Source of the DNA: Profundicola chukchiensis
Lineage (GTDB): Bacteria > Bacteroidota > Bacteroidia > Flavobacteriales > Weeksellaceae
Assembly (NCBI RefSeq): GCF_029664245.1
Contig: NZ_JANAIE010000005.1
Location: forward strand, 62,001 to 126,000
DNA length: 64,000 nt
Direction of reading: 5' to 3'
In this document: piece by piece, positions 28,934 to 37,957 of the stretch
Numbering within the stretch: position 1 is the first letter of the stretch
Layout of the letters: every line of letters starts with the position of its first letter
Notes under the pieces: model-generated
Databases searched by the model: none
What the model was told of the DNA's origin: nothing
What the model saw: the letters and a program-made list of their open reading frames with translations, nothing else
Position numbers and translations under genes: made by a program

Positions 28934-29779
28934 ATGAAATATGCGTTAGTAACAGGTGTTTCATCTGGTATCGGAAAGGCAACCGCCAAAAAATTTCTAC
29001 AAGAAGGTTTTTACGTTTTCGGAAGCGTTAGAAAACCACAAGACGGAGAAGCATTACAACAAGAATTTGCAGATAATTTTCATCTATTAGTTTTTGATAT
29101 TGCCGATCACGAAGCTGTAGATAAAGCTTTTGCAGAAATAGAACAAGTGGTTGGTGATCATGGACTAGATGTGCTTGTCAATAATGCCGGGGTAGCCAAG
29201 TATGGCCCGATTCAGCATGTAGCTATAGAAGAGTTAAGACAACAATTCGAGATCAATGTTTTTTCTAATGTTTATATAACTCAAAAAGCTTTACCGCTTT
29301 TAGGAGCAAATTATACAACTAAGAAAAAAGGAAAAGTTATCGTGATTAGTTCAACTGGTGGCGTGATGACAAGACCCATGTTAGGACCATATTCAGCATC
29401 TAAACATGCTATAGAAGCAATTTATGATGCACTACGTAGAGAAATGATGTTGTATGGATTGGATGTGATTATTATTCAACCAGGTCCAATTAAAACAGAT
29501 ATTTGGGGTAAAGCCAAAACAGGTGTTAATCCGTATGCGAATACTGATTATGAGAAAATTTTTGATAAATTAGATGAAGCAGTTAATCAGATTGAAGAAA
29601 TCGGATTAGATGTGAAAGAGGTGGCTGATAGAATTTTTAAAGCTTATTCTTCTAGCAAACCTAAATCTCGTTATATCATCACACCCAAAAAATGGATGTT
29701 TATTCTCGCCATGTATATAGTGCCTCCAAAGCTTTTAGATAAGATATTTTTTAAAGATTTAAATAAATTAAACAAGTAA
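28934..29779 (+). CDS. SDR-family reductase, candidate 3-ketolipid-base reductase
   Basis: A 281-residue classical short-chain dehydrogenase. TGVSSGIG (residues 7-14) binds the nucleotide, NNAG is at 83-86, and the catalytic Ser140, Tyr153 and Lys157 (YSASK) are in place. The C-terminus has a hydrophobic stretch (WMFILAMYIVPP, about residues 257-268) that suggests membrane association, as in 3-ketodihydrosphingosine reductases. It is 5 bp upstream of the alpha-oxoamine synthase, so it probably reduces the 3-keto product of that enzyme (dehydrocapnine or 3-ketosphinganine). The substrate is inferred from context. Confidence 0.88.
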   Translation: MKYALVTGVSSGIGKATAKKFLQEGFYVFGSVRKPQDGEALQQEFADNFHLLVFDIADHEAVDKAFAEIEQVVGDHGLDVLVNNAGVAKYGPIQHVAIEELRQQFEINVFSNVYITQKALPLLGANYTTKKKGKVIVISSTGGVMTRPMLGPYSASKHAIEAIYDALRREMMLYGLDVIIIQPGPIKTDIWGKAKTGVNPYANTDYEKIFDKLDEAVNQIEEIGLDVKEVADRIFKAYSSSKPKSRYIITPKKWMFILAMYIVPPKLLDKIFFKDLNKLNK

Positions 29780-29784
29780 ATAGA

Positions 29785-31044
29785 ATGAATATAAAAGAAA
29801 GAATAAAAAAACAGCCTGGTCCTTTGGGACAATTCGCTGATTATGGTGAAGGTTATTTTGTTTTCCCAGAATTAGAAGGTCCAATCGGTCCTAGAATGAA
29901 ATTCCAAGGTAAGGATGTTATCTTTTGGAGTGCTAATGACTATTTAGGATTATGTAATCACCCAGAAGTTAAGAAAGCTGATGCTGAGGCAGCTGCTGAG
30001 TATGGTATGTTCTACCCAATGGGTGCAAGAGCTATGTCTGGTGAGACTGATAAACACAAAGAGCTTGAAAAAAACTTAGCTGAATTTGTTGGTAAAGAAA
30101 ACGCTTACTTATTAAACTTCGGTTACCAAGGTATGGTTTCTATTATCGATGCTTTGGCAGGTAAAGATGATGTTATTGTATATGACATCGATAGCCACGC
30201 TTGTATTGTGGATGGTGTAAGATTACACATGGGTAAACGTTTTACGTTCCAACACAATGATATCGAGAGTTTCGCTAAAATGATGAAACGTGCTGATCGA
30301 ATCGCTAAAGAAAACGGAGGAGGTATTTTAGTTATTACCGAAGGTGTTTTCGGAATGCGTGGACAACAAGGTAAATTAAAAGAAATTGCTGCATTCAAAG
30401 AGCAGTATGACTTTACTTTATTAGTAGACGATGCACACGGTTTTGGTACTTTAGGTGAAACAGGTGCTGGTGCAGGTGAGGCACAAGGAGTTCAAGATAA
30501 AATCGATGTTTATTTCTCTACTTTTGCTAAATCAATGGCTGGTTTCGGTGCTTTCGTAGCAGCTGATAATGAGTATATTCGTTTCTTGAAATACAACATG
30601 CGTTCTCAGATCTTCGCTAAATCTCTAACGATGCCAATGGTAATCGGAGGTTTAAAGCGTCTTGAATTATTGAGAACTCGTCCAGAGATTAAAGCTAAAC
30701 TTTGGGAAAATGTAAATAAACTTCAAACTGGACTTAAAGAAAGAGGATTTAACTTAGGTGATACCAACACTTGTGTTACTCCAGTATTCTTGCCAGGTGA
30801 GGTTTTAGAGGGAACTATTATGGTTAAAGATCTTCGTGAAAACTACGGAATCTTTACATCGATTGTGGTTTATCCTGTAATTCCAAAAGGAATGATTTTA
30901 TTACGTTTAATTCCTACTGCAGCACACACAGATGCTGAAATTGAGGAGACTTTAGATGCATTCGATGCAATTCACGATAAATTAGTGAACGGTGTTTATA
31001 AGAAGCAAGCTGAAGCTTTAAACATGGATTATACACCATTATAA
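29785..31044 (+). CDS. Alpha-oxoamine synthase (serine palmitoyltransferase/cysteate acyltransferase type)
   Basis: A 419-residue fold-type I PLP enzyme. His138 in DIDSHACIVDG stacks on PLP, Asp215 and His218 lie in VDDAHGFG, and the Schiff-base Lys249 lies in STFAKSMAG. The family condenses an amino acid with an acyl thioester and releases CO2. The long N-terminal region and MGARAMSGETDKHKELE resemble Bacteroidota SPT-like proteins rather than 2-amino-3-ketobutyrate CoA ligase. With the neighbouring reductase and CysK-like gene, a cysteate C-acyltransferase making capnine is favoured; serine palmitoyltransferase is the alternative. Its codon use is strongly biased, suggesting high expression. 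Confidence 0.88.
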   Translation: MNIKERIKKQPGPLGQFADYGEGYFVFPELEGPIGPRMKFQGKDVIFWSANDYLGLCNHPEVKKADAEAAAEYGMFYPMGARAMSGETDKHKELEKNLAEFVGKENAYLLNFGYQGMVSIIDALAGKDDVIVYDIDSHACIVDGVRLHMGKRFTFQHNDIESFAKMMKRADRIAKENGGGILVITEGVFGMRGQQGKLKEIAAFKEQYDFTLLVDDAHGFGTLGETGAGAGEAQGVQDKIDVYFSTFAKSMAGFGAFVAADNEYIRFLKYNMRSQIFAKSLTMPMVIGGLKRLELLRTRPEIKAKLWENVNKLQTGLKERGFNLGDTNTCVTPVFLPGEVLEGTIMVKDLRENYGIFTSIVVYPVIPKGMILLRLIPTAAHTDAEIEETLDAFDAIHDKLVNGVYKKQAEALNMDYTPL

Positions 31045-31063
31045 TTTAAGTTTTTATAAAATT

Positions 31064-31103
31064 AAAAATGTCACTCCGAATTTTCAGAGTGACATTTTTT
31101 TAT
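31064..31103. terminator. Bidirectional terminator between convergent genes
   Basis: AAAAATGTCACTC (31064-31076) pairs with GAGTGACATTTTT (31087-31099) with T-runs on both strands, between the oxoamine synthase and the convergent metalloprotease. Confidence 0.92.
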
Positions 31104-31119
31104 GCTTTAATTTTAATTC

Positions 31120-32310
31120 TTATCGAATGATTTTAGCATCAGCTTTTAACTCATAGCCATTGAATTCTGTTCCGTCTAAATAAACGATTTCTCCTCCTTC
31201 TTCAAATATAATTCTAGCGCCTGGATTCAATGTAATTTTAGCATTCGTAGGCATGATGATTTTATTCGCAATGCGTAAGCTTAATCCATTTTGCAAAACA
31301 AAGTCATTATAATATCTTCTTAATTGAATCCAAGTTTGATCTTTATTCAACACTTGGGTTGTACCATAGTGTGAGTCTTCGGTTACAAACTGCATCATGT
31401 TCGTTTTAGAGAGATTTGAATGCATTTTCTGAATCTCGGTCGGCTGTAGATAGTTTCTTGGATCTGAATGCTTTTGGGACATAATAGTCCATTTGCATTT
31501 GTTAGCTCCGTGGTATTTATTAGCATGGCCAAGTCCAAAATTATGTCCTAACTCATGTGTTAATCCTTTAGGATCACCAATCAAATACCAATCTTTAATT
31601 TCCTTATCCCATGATTTCCCAAATTCTTGTGGAGCTCTATTTTTCATATAAAAATATTTAGGATAAACGCCTGGATAATGAATCTGAGAAGATCTTTTTA
31701 AATTAGACGGCGTAGGAAACTGTCCAGCAGCAATACCATGATTCTTTATTTGGTTAGCACCATTGGTTCTCATGTATTCATCATAAGTGTCTCCATCATT
31801 CGTGAAATATACATGAATACTAGGTTGGTCTTTTTCTGTTATGGTCAATGAATCATCCACCGACTTCATATACCATCGCTCGTTGGGAGAGAAACCTTTT
31901 AAAATATTTTTCTCATAAATAGAACCCGTGTTTCGATGGTTCCAAGCATAAGTGTTTTTAACTTCTATAATTTTATCCTCGAATACTAGCATAGCTTTAG
32001 GCCAAAAGTCTAATCCATCATAACAACCTTCTAAATCGCTTGGCTTTTTTAAATCTTGAAAATTATTTAAAGCATTTTGCCAATAGGTTTGGAATATTCC
32101 GAACTCATTAGGGCGGCTTTTAGAATAATTCCCCGAGCCATCTTCGCGTTGAAGTAATACGGCTGTAACACGAACTTTTAAAGGATTTTCATTTCCGGTT
32201 AACTGATATTCTTGATTCTCAAAAGAATTCATATTCTGACTCAATAGAGGAGAAGTCTGTAGGCTGCAAGAAGTTATCAGAAATGCTGAAAGTAATAATA
32301 ATAGTCTCAT
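31120..32310 (-). CDS. Lipoprotein zinc metalloprotease (metzincin-type)
   Basis: A 396-residue protein with a lipoprotein signal (ITSC, Cys15). HELGHNFGLGH (His252, Glu253, His256, His262) is an HExxHxxGxxH metzincin zinc site, followed by IMSQKH with the Met-turn methionine. The C-terminal 80 residues (NPGARIIFEEGGEIVYLDGTEF) look like a beta-rich accessory domain. It probably degrades proteins outside the cytoplasm. The exact peptidase family cannot be fixed by eye; M43-like is most likely. Confidence 0.82.
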   Translation of the reverse strand: MRLLLLLSAFLITSCSLQTSPLLSQNMNSFENQEYQLTGNENPLKVRVTAVLLQREDGSGNYSKSRPNEFGIFQTYWQNALNNFQDLKKPSDLEGCYDGLDFWPKAMLVFEDKIIEVKNTYAWNHRNTGSIYEKNILKGFSPNERWYMKSVDDSLTITEKDQPSIHVYFTNDGDTYDEYMRTNGANQIKNHGIAAGQFPTPSNLKRSSQIHYPGVYPKYFYMKNRAPQEFGKSWDKEIKDWYLIGDPKGLTHELGHNFGLGHANKYHGANKCKWTIMSQKHSDPRNYLQPTEIQKMHSNLSKTNMMQFVTEDSHYGTTQVLNKDQTWIQLRRYYNDFVLQNGLSLRIANKIIMPTNAKITLNPGARIIFEEGGEIVYLDGTEFNGYELKADAKIIR

Positions 32311-32333
32311 AGTTGTATAAAGATACCTATAAA

Positions 32334-32371
32334 AACAAAAACCTTTCCGAAATTCATCGAAAAGGTTTTGT
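32334..32371 (-). terminator. Terminator after the M3 peptidase gene
   Basis: AAACCTTT and AAAGGTTT arms around a CGA/TCG-containing loop, with a T-run on the minus strand, lie between the M3 peptidase stop and the metalloprotease start. Confidence 0.75.
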
Positions 32372-32397
32372 TTAAAATTGTTTTAGGGTTCAGAAAA

Positions 32398-34539
32398 TTA
32401 ATTCAAACCACGCGCCTTAATCATGGCATCTGGTTTTGGATCACTTCCTCTAAACGCTTTATACATTTCTTTGTACTCCTGCGTATTTCCTTGAGATAAA
32501 ATCATATCTCTATATCTCTGACCTAATTCACGCTTTAAACCTCCATTTTCATCAAACCAATTCCCTGTATCTAAAGCTAACATTTCAGTCCATAAATATG
32601 AATAATATCCAGCACCATATCCACCTCCAAATATGTGTGAAAAATAAGATGAACGATATCTTGGTGGAACATTTTCATCCCATAATTTGTCTTCCATCAA
32701 TACTTTCTTTTCGAATTTATTAGGGTCAACAACTTGGTTTGCTTCAGCTAAACTCATAGAATGCCAATTGAAATCTAAATCCGCTGCACTCATTACTTCT
32801 GTCATGCTGAATCCTTGGTTGAAGGTAGCTGCATTTTTAATTTTTGTAATCAACTCTTGTGGAATTACTTCGCCTGTTTTATAATGTTTAGCATAGTTTT
32901 TCAAAACTTCTGGATGCAGTGCCCAATGCTCATTTGCCTGAGAAGGGAATTCAACAAAGTCTCTTGCTACCGAAGTACCAGAAAGTGTTGGATACATTTG
33001 ATCTGCAAATAAACCATGCAATGCATGTCCAAACTCATGGAACATGGTAATAACATTATCAAATGTTAATAAAGCTGGCTCTCCTGCCGCTGGTTTTTGG
33101 TAGTTACATACATTGTAAATAACTGGCTTGGTATCGTATAATTTAGATTGTCCTACAAAGTTGCTCATCCAAGCTCCACCACGTTTGCTTTCTCTTGCAA
33201 AGAAATCTCCGTAGAATAAAGCTAATGGAGTTCCGTCTTCTTCAAAAACTTCATAAACTACCACATCTGGATGATACGTAGGAATATCTGTTCTTTTCTT
33301 AAAAGTAATACCATATAATTTAGTTGCCGAATAGAAAACACCGTCTTCTAAAACTTTATCTAATAAGAAATATGGTTTAAGTTGACTTTCGTCTAAGTCA
33401 TATTTAGCTTTTCTAACTTTTTCTGCGTAGTAGCTCCAATCCCAAGGTTTAAGTTCACCTTCGATTCCGTCTTGCTTCATCATAGCTTGAATATCCGCAG
33501 CCTCTTCAGCACCTTTCTTTCTTACGGCTGGAATCATTCCTGCGAAGAAATCATTTACTGCATCTGTATTTTGTGCCATGGTATTCACCAAGCTCCACTC
33601 TGCGAAATTTTTGAAACCTAATAATTCAGCTTTCTCTGCTCTTAATTGTGCAATCTTAACAATCGTTGCATTGGTATCGAAATATCCTCCATTAGCACGA
33701 TTCCAAGAAGCACTGAATATTTTTTCTCTTAATTTTCTATTCTTCAACGAAGCCATTAATGGTTGTTGGGTCGTATTTTGAATTTTAATCGTCCAACCAC
33801 TACCGTCTGCATTTTCTAGCGCTTTCATTTCAGACTCCGAAAGGCCTTCTAACATAGCTTTGTCCTTAACTTCAATTATAGCATCGTTATTAGCTTTTAG
33901 AAGAGTTTGGTTAAACTGAGTTTGTAAAGTTGCAATCTCAGAGTTGATGTTTTTAAGTTCTGCCTTCTGAGCGTCTGTTAAATTTGCACCTGCCTGAATA
34001 AAAGACTTATAATACTCCTCGGTTAATTTTTTGCTTTCATGGTCTAAGTTCAGTTGATCTAATTGATCATGAATAGCTTTCACTCTGTTGAATAAAGCTG
34101 TATTCAAATAGATTTCATCTGAATGTTGAGCCATTAAAGGAGAAAGAATTTCTTGAGTTTTCTTTATCTCATCATTGGTGTGCGCGCTTGTCATAGCATA
34201 GAAAACGCTACCAACCTGATCTCGTTCTTTTCCTGACTTCTCTAGAGCTAAAATGGTATTGTCAAACGTAGGTGCTTCTTTGCTAGATGCAATTTTGTTA
34301 ACTCTTTCCATTTGTAGGCGCATAGCTTCTTTCATAGCTGGAAGATAATGCTCATCTTTAATTTGAGTAAAATCTGGTGCACCATAAGGCAACGTACTTG
34401 CTTTTAGCAAAGGATTGCTGGTTTCGACATTTGTTTCTGTTGCTTCTGTCATTTCTTGTTGCTGATTTTCTGCTACTTGCGTAGGGTTACAAGCCATAAG
34501 TGCGGCCAATAAACCTAAGCTTAAAACACGATTTTTCAT
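32398..34539 (-). CDS. M3-family peptidyl-dipeptidase (Dcp-like), lipoprotein
   Basis: The 713-residue thimet-oligopeptidase-family enzyme has a lipoprotein signal ending LAALMAC (Cys16), so unlike E. coli Dcp it is predicted to be membrane-anchored outside the cytoplasm. The zinc site FHEFGHALHGLFA (HExxH) and the downstream glutamate region TSVARDFVEFPSQANEHWA are intact, as are the substrate-binding tyrosines near the C-terminus (GGYGAGYYSYLW). It removes dipeptides from peptide C-termini (family knowledge). The length is normal. Confidence 0.94.
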   Translation of the reverse strand: MKNRVLSLGLLAALMACNPTQVAENQQQEMTEATETNVETSNPLLKASTLPYGAPDFTQIKDEHYLPAMKEAMRLQMERVNKIASSKEAPTFDNTILALEKSGKERDQVGSVFYAMTSAHTNDEIKKTQEILSPLMAQHSDEIYLNTALFNRVKAIHDQLDQLNLDHESKKLTEEYYKSFIQAGANLTDAQKAELKNINSEIATLQTQFNQTLLKANNDAIIEVKDKAMLEGLSESEMKALENADGSGWTIKIQNTTQQPLMASLKNRKLREKIFSASWNRANGGYFDTNATIVKIAQLRAEKAELLGFKNFAEWSLVNTMAQNTDAVNDFFAGMIPAVRKKGAEEAADIQAMMKQDGIEGELKPWDWSYYAEKVRKAKYDLDESQLKPYFLLDKVLEDGVFYSATKLYGITFKKRTDIPTYHPDVVVYEVFEEDGTPLALFYGDFFARESKRGGAWMSNFVGQSKLYDTKPVIYNVCNYQKPAAGEPALLTFDNVITMFHEFGHALHGLFADQMYPTLSGTSVARDFVEFPSQANEHWALHPEVLKNYAKHYKTGEVIPQELITKIKNAATFNQGFSMTEVMSAADLDFNWHSMSLAEANQVVDPNKFEKKVLMEDKLWDENVPPRYRSSYFSHIFGGGYGAGYYSYLWTEMLALDTGNWFDENGGLKRELGQRYRDMILSQGNTQEYKEMYKAFRGSDPKPDAMIKARGLN

Positions 34540-34584
34540 ATGATTTTAAATAAAAATTGAAAATACGAAATATTTAAAACAAAA

Positions 34585-34610
34585 ACCGGAACTGTATCAA
34601 CAATTCCGGT
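34585..34610 (-). terminator. Terminator after the 49-residue membrane protein gene
   Basis: AACCGGAA pairs with TTCCGGTT, with a TTTTTG run on the minus strand. It sits between the small gene at 34638-34787 and the M3 gene and supports the small gene being transcribed on its own. Confidence 0.8.
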
Positions 34611-34637
34611 TATAAAATTTAGAGGTTAAACTTCTGA

Positions 34638-34787
34638 TTAAAGAATTAACGCCATGGTTTGACCTACGGCTAAACCAACAATGATAAAAAACAAAAAGCT
34701 AAATATCAGGCCTAGCATCATAAAAGCTTCATGCTCAGTCTCACCCTGCGATAAACTATTCAAAACATTTTGAATTTTTGTTATCAT
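34638..34787 (-). CDS. Small single-pass membrane protein (49 aa)
   Basis: The ORF encodes 49 residues: a charged N-terminal helix (MITKIQNVLNSLSQGETEHE) then one long hydrophobic segment (about residues 25-49, MLGLIFSFLFFIIVGLAVGQ). A clean intrinsic terminator 25 bp after the stop supports it as a real gene. The leader contains repeated TAGTTAGTTTAT words (34788-34830). I do not recognise a family and infer no function. The rest of the gap to 35086 is AT-rich with no further gene. Confidence 0.55.
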   Translation of the reverse strand: MITKIQNVLNSLSQGETEHEAFMMLGLIFSFLFFIIVGLAVGQTMALIL

Positions 34788-35061
34788 AAACTAACTAACT
34801 ATTTAAAACTAATAAACTAACTATGTGATAAATATATGTAAATATTTTTAGGATTTCGATTGTTTTTATCACCATAAAGCGTTAAAGTGATGCTTATTAA
34901 CAGAATGTTGAAAACTATTGGGTTTTTTTGCTATAATTAACAATCTCATATAATTGCTAATTTTTTTGCTAGAAAAGTGGCTTAAAAGAATGGAAATAAG
35001 TTATTTATAGCTTTAATACCTAATTATTGACCTCAAATTATATAAGCCAAATGATTTAGCT

Positions 35062-35069
35062 TATTTTTG
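35062..35069 (+). promoter_or_regulatory. Promoter -7 element of the NADH dehydrogenase gene
   Basis: TATTTTTG matches TAnnTTTG and ends 17 bp before the ATG at 35087. Confidence 0.45.
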
Positions 35070-35086
35070 TTTAAGATTTCAAAGAA

Positions 35087-36394
35087 ATGAATATACCAGA
35101 TAGTAGTTTAACACGAATTGTAATCATCGGAGCTGGTTTTGGTGGTTTAAAATTGGCGCGTTATCTCAATAAAAAGGATAATCAAGTGGTGTTAATTGAT
35201 AAAAACAATTACCACACTTTTCAGCCTTTGCTATACCAAGTTGCTACGGCCGGTTTAGAACCTGATTCCATTGCACATGCGATTCGAACATTATTCAAAA
35301 ATGAGAAAAACTTCCACTTTCGAATTGCTGATGTTGAAACTATAGATACGGCTAAAAATACCATTCATACTAATATCGGCGATCTTAGCTTTGATAAATT
35401 AATTGTTGCTACGGGTTCAACGACCAATTTCTATGGTAATGAGGAAATTGAGCGCAATGCTATGTCAATGAAAACGATTCCAGAAGCTTTGGATTTACGT
35501 TCATTGATTTTGCAGAATTTAGAAAAGGCCTTACTAACCGATGATTTAAAGGAGAGGAAGGAGTTGATGAACTTTGTGATTGTAGGTGGTGGACCTACTG
35601 GTGTAGAGTTAGCCGGTGCTTTAGGGGAGTTGAAAAATCATGTTTTGCATAATGATTATCCAGATTTAGATATCAGAATCATGAATGTTCACTTAGTGCA
35701 ATCTGGCGATCGATTATTACCTGGCTTTTCTGATAAAGCTTCTGCAAAAGCTGAGAAATATCTGCGCGATATGGATGTTCACCTTTGGTTGAATACAAGA
35801 GTTCTCAACTACGATGGTCAGTTTGTGGATACCAATGTCAAAGATTTATATGCCAATACCCTGATTTGGGCAGCGGGTGTAAAAGGAGATTTAATTTACG
35901 GTTTTCCCAAGGATGCGATAGTAGACAATAGATTAAAAGTAAATCAATTTAATCAAGTTGAGGGCTTTGAACATATTTTTGCGATTGGCGATGTGGCTTG
36001 TATGGTTTCAGAGGAATATCCTCATGGTCACCCTATGGTGGCACAGCCAGCGATTCAACAAGGTTTGCGACTAGCAAAAAACTTAAACAATCTTTCGCGT
36101 TCAAAACCCATGAAAGAATTTAAGTATTCAGACAAAGGAGCTATGGCAACAATTGGTAGAAATAAAGCTGTAGCAGATTTAGGGAAATATAGCTTTAGCG
36201 GATGGTTTGCTTGGATGATTTGGATTTTTGTTCACTTGGTTTCTTTGGTAGGATTCAGAAATAAAATGGTAGCACTCGTGAATTGGGTGACGCAATATTT
36301 CTCCTACAACAAAAGTGTTAGACTTATTATTCGTCCATATCATGGTAAGGCAAAAGAGCAGCCTGTGATGAAGGACGTAGAACCAGAAAGTTAA
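35087..36394 (+). CDS. Type II NADH dehydrogenase (NDH-2)
   Basis: A 435-residue two-dinucleotide-binding-domain flavoprotein. The FAD site is IIGAGFGGLKLARYL (about residues 13-27), the NAD(P)H site VGGGPTGVELAGAL (about 165-178), and FAIGDVA with the following AQPAIQQGLRLAKN completes the FAD and quinone region characteristic of NDH-2. A hydrophobic C-terminal region (WFAWMIWIFVHLVSLVGF) fits membrane attachment. It oxidises NADH and reduces quinone without pumping protons. The next gene starts 13 bp later. Confidence 0.93.
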   Translation: MNIPDSSLTRIVIIGAGFGGLKLARYLNKKDNQVVLIDKNNYHTFQPLLYQVATAGLEPDSIAHAIRTLFKNEKNFHFRIADVETIDTAKNTIHTNIGDLSFDKLIVATGSTTNFYGNEEIERNAMSMKTIPEALDLRSLILQNLEKALLTDDLKERKELMNFVIVGGGPTGVELAGALGELKNHVLHNDYPDLDIRIMNVHLVQSGDRLLPGFSDKASAKAEKYLRDMDVHLWLNTRVLNYDGQFVDTNVKDLYANTLIWAAGVKGDLIYGFPKDAIVDNRLKVNQFNQVEGFEHIFAIGDVACMVSEEYPHGHPMVAQPAIQQGLRLAKNLNNLSRSKPMKEFKYSDKGAMATIGRNKAVADLGKYSFSGWFAWMIWIFVHLVSLVGFRNKMVALVNWVTQYFSYNKSVRLIIRPYHGKAKEQPVMKDVEPES

Positions 36395-36407
36395 AATTTA
36401 ATCTTAC

Positions 36408-37049
36408 ATGTGTTATCACACGAAACAGACCAAGAAAGCAACCGAAGTGCAAAAGCGCTTTAATGCAAGTATTGAAAATATAGAACTGTTTCATCCTACT
36501 TCGCATTTTAATGCCTTTGATTTTCCGAAAATGCCCATTATTTGTAATGATGAACCAGAACTTATTAAACATTGGAATTGGGGATTGATTCCGGCATGGA
36601 GTGAAGATGATGATATTAAGAAGTTTACGCTGAATGCAAGAATTGAAAGCATCCACGATAAAAAATCATTTAAGGATTATACTTCCCAAAGATGTTTGAT
36701 TATTGCCAATGGTTTCTATGAATGGAAATGGCATGACACCAAGGGAAAAAACAAGGAGAAATTTGAAATTGGAGTAGGGAAGGATGAATTATTTGCTTTT
36801 GCTGGTTTGTTCTCTGAATGGCAAAGCCCAGTAGATGGAAGCTCTCTATCTACTTTTACGATGCTCACCACCGAGGCGAATGAATTGATGAGTGATATTC
36901 ATAATATTAAAAAACGAATGCCCATCATATTAAAACCTGAAGATGAACACTTGTTTTTGGAGGGTAAAGATTTGGAATATTTCTCTTTTCCCAACTATGA
37001 TATTGATTTGGTGGCTGAAAGTCAAGAATCTCAACTAAGGTTATTTTAG
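36408..37049 (+). CDS. YedK/HMCES-type abasic-site protein (SRAP family)
   Basis: A 213-residue SRAP protein. Cys2 (MCYHTKQ), which becomes the N-terminal residue and forms the thiazolidine crosslink with abasic sites in single-stranded DNA, is present, as are NWGLIPAWS, NARIES, ANGFYEWKW and IHNIKKRMPIIL. These match the conserved active-site residues of the family (Cys2, Asn, Glu, His). It protects abasic sites at replication forks. It follows the NDH-2 gene by 13 bp, probably only by chance of transcription. Confidence 0.93.
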   Translation: MCYHTKQTKKATEVQKRFNASIENIELFHPTSHFNAFDFPKMPIICNDEPELIKHWNWGLIPAWSEDDDIKKFTLNARIESIHDKKSFKDYTSQRCLIIANGFYEWKWHDTKGKNKEKFEIGVGKDELFAFAGLFSEWQSPVDGSSLSTFTMLTTEANELMSDIHNIKKRMPIILKPEDEHLFLEGKDLEYFSFPNYDIDLVAESQESQLRLF

Positions 37050-37347
37050 AAAATAAAACAGTTTATCAACTTAAAAGTTTAAGAATTGGCAATAAATCTG
37101 TAGAATAGTTTCCTTCACATAAAGTTTAACACAAACATAGATTTATTCTCTAAACGTCTGAACCTCCTATGGATTAAGGCTTTTTAAAAATTTATATTTA
37201 AAAATTATAAAACTTTAAAAATAATTTAGTCGAATTTAAAAATAAATTATTCTAATTCAATAAGTTGTTATAGATTCGCATAAGGAATGAAATAGTAGTC
37301 AGAACAGAATTTGCTATGTTTCATTTCATATTATTTTAAATTTTTAT
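37050..37347 (+). other. Long AT-rich leader upstream of the RRM gene
   Basis: This roughly 300-bp gap holds no gene. A weak TAGATTCG box lies near 37271-37278, which would leave a leader of about 60 nt. Genes of cold-induced RRM or Csp proteins often have long structured leaders; none is obvious here. Confidence 0.35.
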
Positions 37348-37662
37348 ATGAATATTTTTGTAACAAAACTCAACAGAGAAACAGACGATTACGGCTTAAA
37401 AGAAGCTTTTGAAAACTATGGTGAAGTAACTTCATCTAAGGTCATTATGGATAGAGAATCCGGACGTTCAAAATGTTTTGGTTTCGTTGAAATGGCAAAT
37501 GACGAGGAAGCTAAAGAAGCAATCGCTCAATTAGACGGTACTGAACTAGATGGTTTTACTATTGTTGTAAAACAAGCAGAACCAAGAGAAAGAAGAGATA
37601 ACAATCGCGGCGGAGGCGGCGGTTTTAGAAGAAATGATAATAACGATCGTAGAAGATATTAA
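37348..37662 (+). CDS. Glycine-rich RRM RNA-binding protein
   Basis: The 104-residue protein consists of one RNA recognition motif (about residues 1-80) with RNP2 IFVTKL and RNP1 KCFGFVEM, followed by an Arg/Gly/Asn-rich tail (RGGGGGFRRNDNNDRRRY). This form is frequent in Bacteroidota and cyanobacteria, and some homologues bind RNA in stress or cold adaptation. Abundant optimal codons and a strong terminator suggest a highly expressed monocistronic gene. Confidence 0.95.
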   Translation: MNIFVTKLNRETDDYGLKEAFENYGEVTSSKVIMDRESGRSKCFGFVEMANDEEAKEAIAQLDGTELDGFTIVVKQAEPRERRDNNRGGGGGFRRNDNNDRRRY

Positions 37663-37685
37663 GAATTAATCTCTTATTGAAATTG

Positions 37686-37716
37686 AAAGACCAGCCTGTG
37701 AGCTGGTCTTTTTATT
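37686..37716. terminator. Terminator after the RRM gene
   Basis: AAAGACCAGC (37686-37695) pairs with GCTGGTCTTT (37702-37711), followed by TTATTTTT on the plus strand. It also lies just beyond the convergent small gene at 37726. Confidence 0.92.
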
Positions 37717-37725
37717 TTTATATAA

Positions 37726-37947
37726 CTATGAAGAAGGATTATCATTTTTGTTAATTCCTCTGAGTGGTAAAATTCCTGTCACAACCGTCATCAAAGTGCA
37801 AAAAGTTCCACTCATTAAAGAAAATATAATTGTGCAATCTCCATGTGTTTCTCCGTCTCCCGTAATCAAATAAAGTATTCCATAAAACAGTCCTGACTGC
37901 AAGGCAACATTCAATAAAGTGATGAGGATGTTTTTAAATAATTGCAT
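37726..37947 (-). CDS. Small two-helix membrane protein (73 aa)
   Basis: A 73-residue protein with two hydrophobic segments (about residues 6-28 and 40-61) joined by an acidic loop GDGETHGD. No family is recognised. It starts 10 bp after the stop of the 59-residue gene upstream on the same strand and probably shares its transcript. Confidence 0.55.
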   Translation of the reverse strand: MQLFKNILITLLNVALQSGLFYGILYLITGDGETHGDCTIIFSLMSGTFCTLMTVVTGILPLRGINKNDNPSS

Positions 37948-37957
37948 ATAAATAAAT

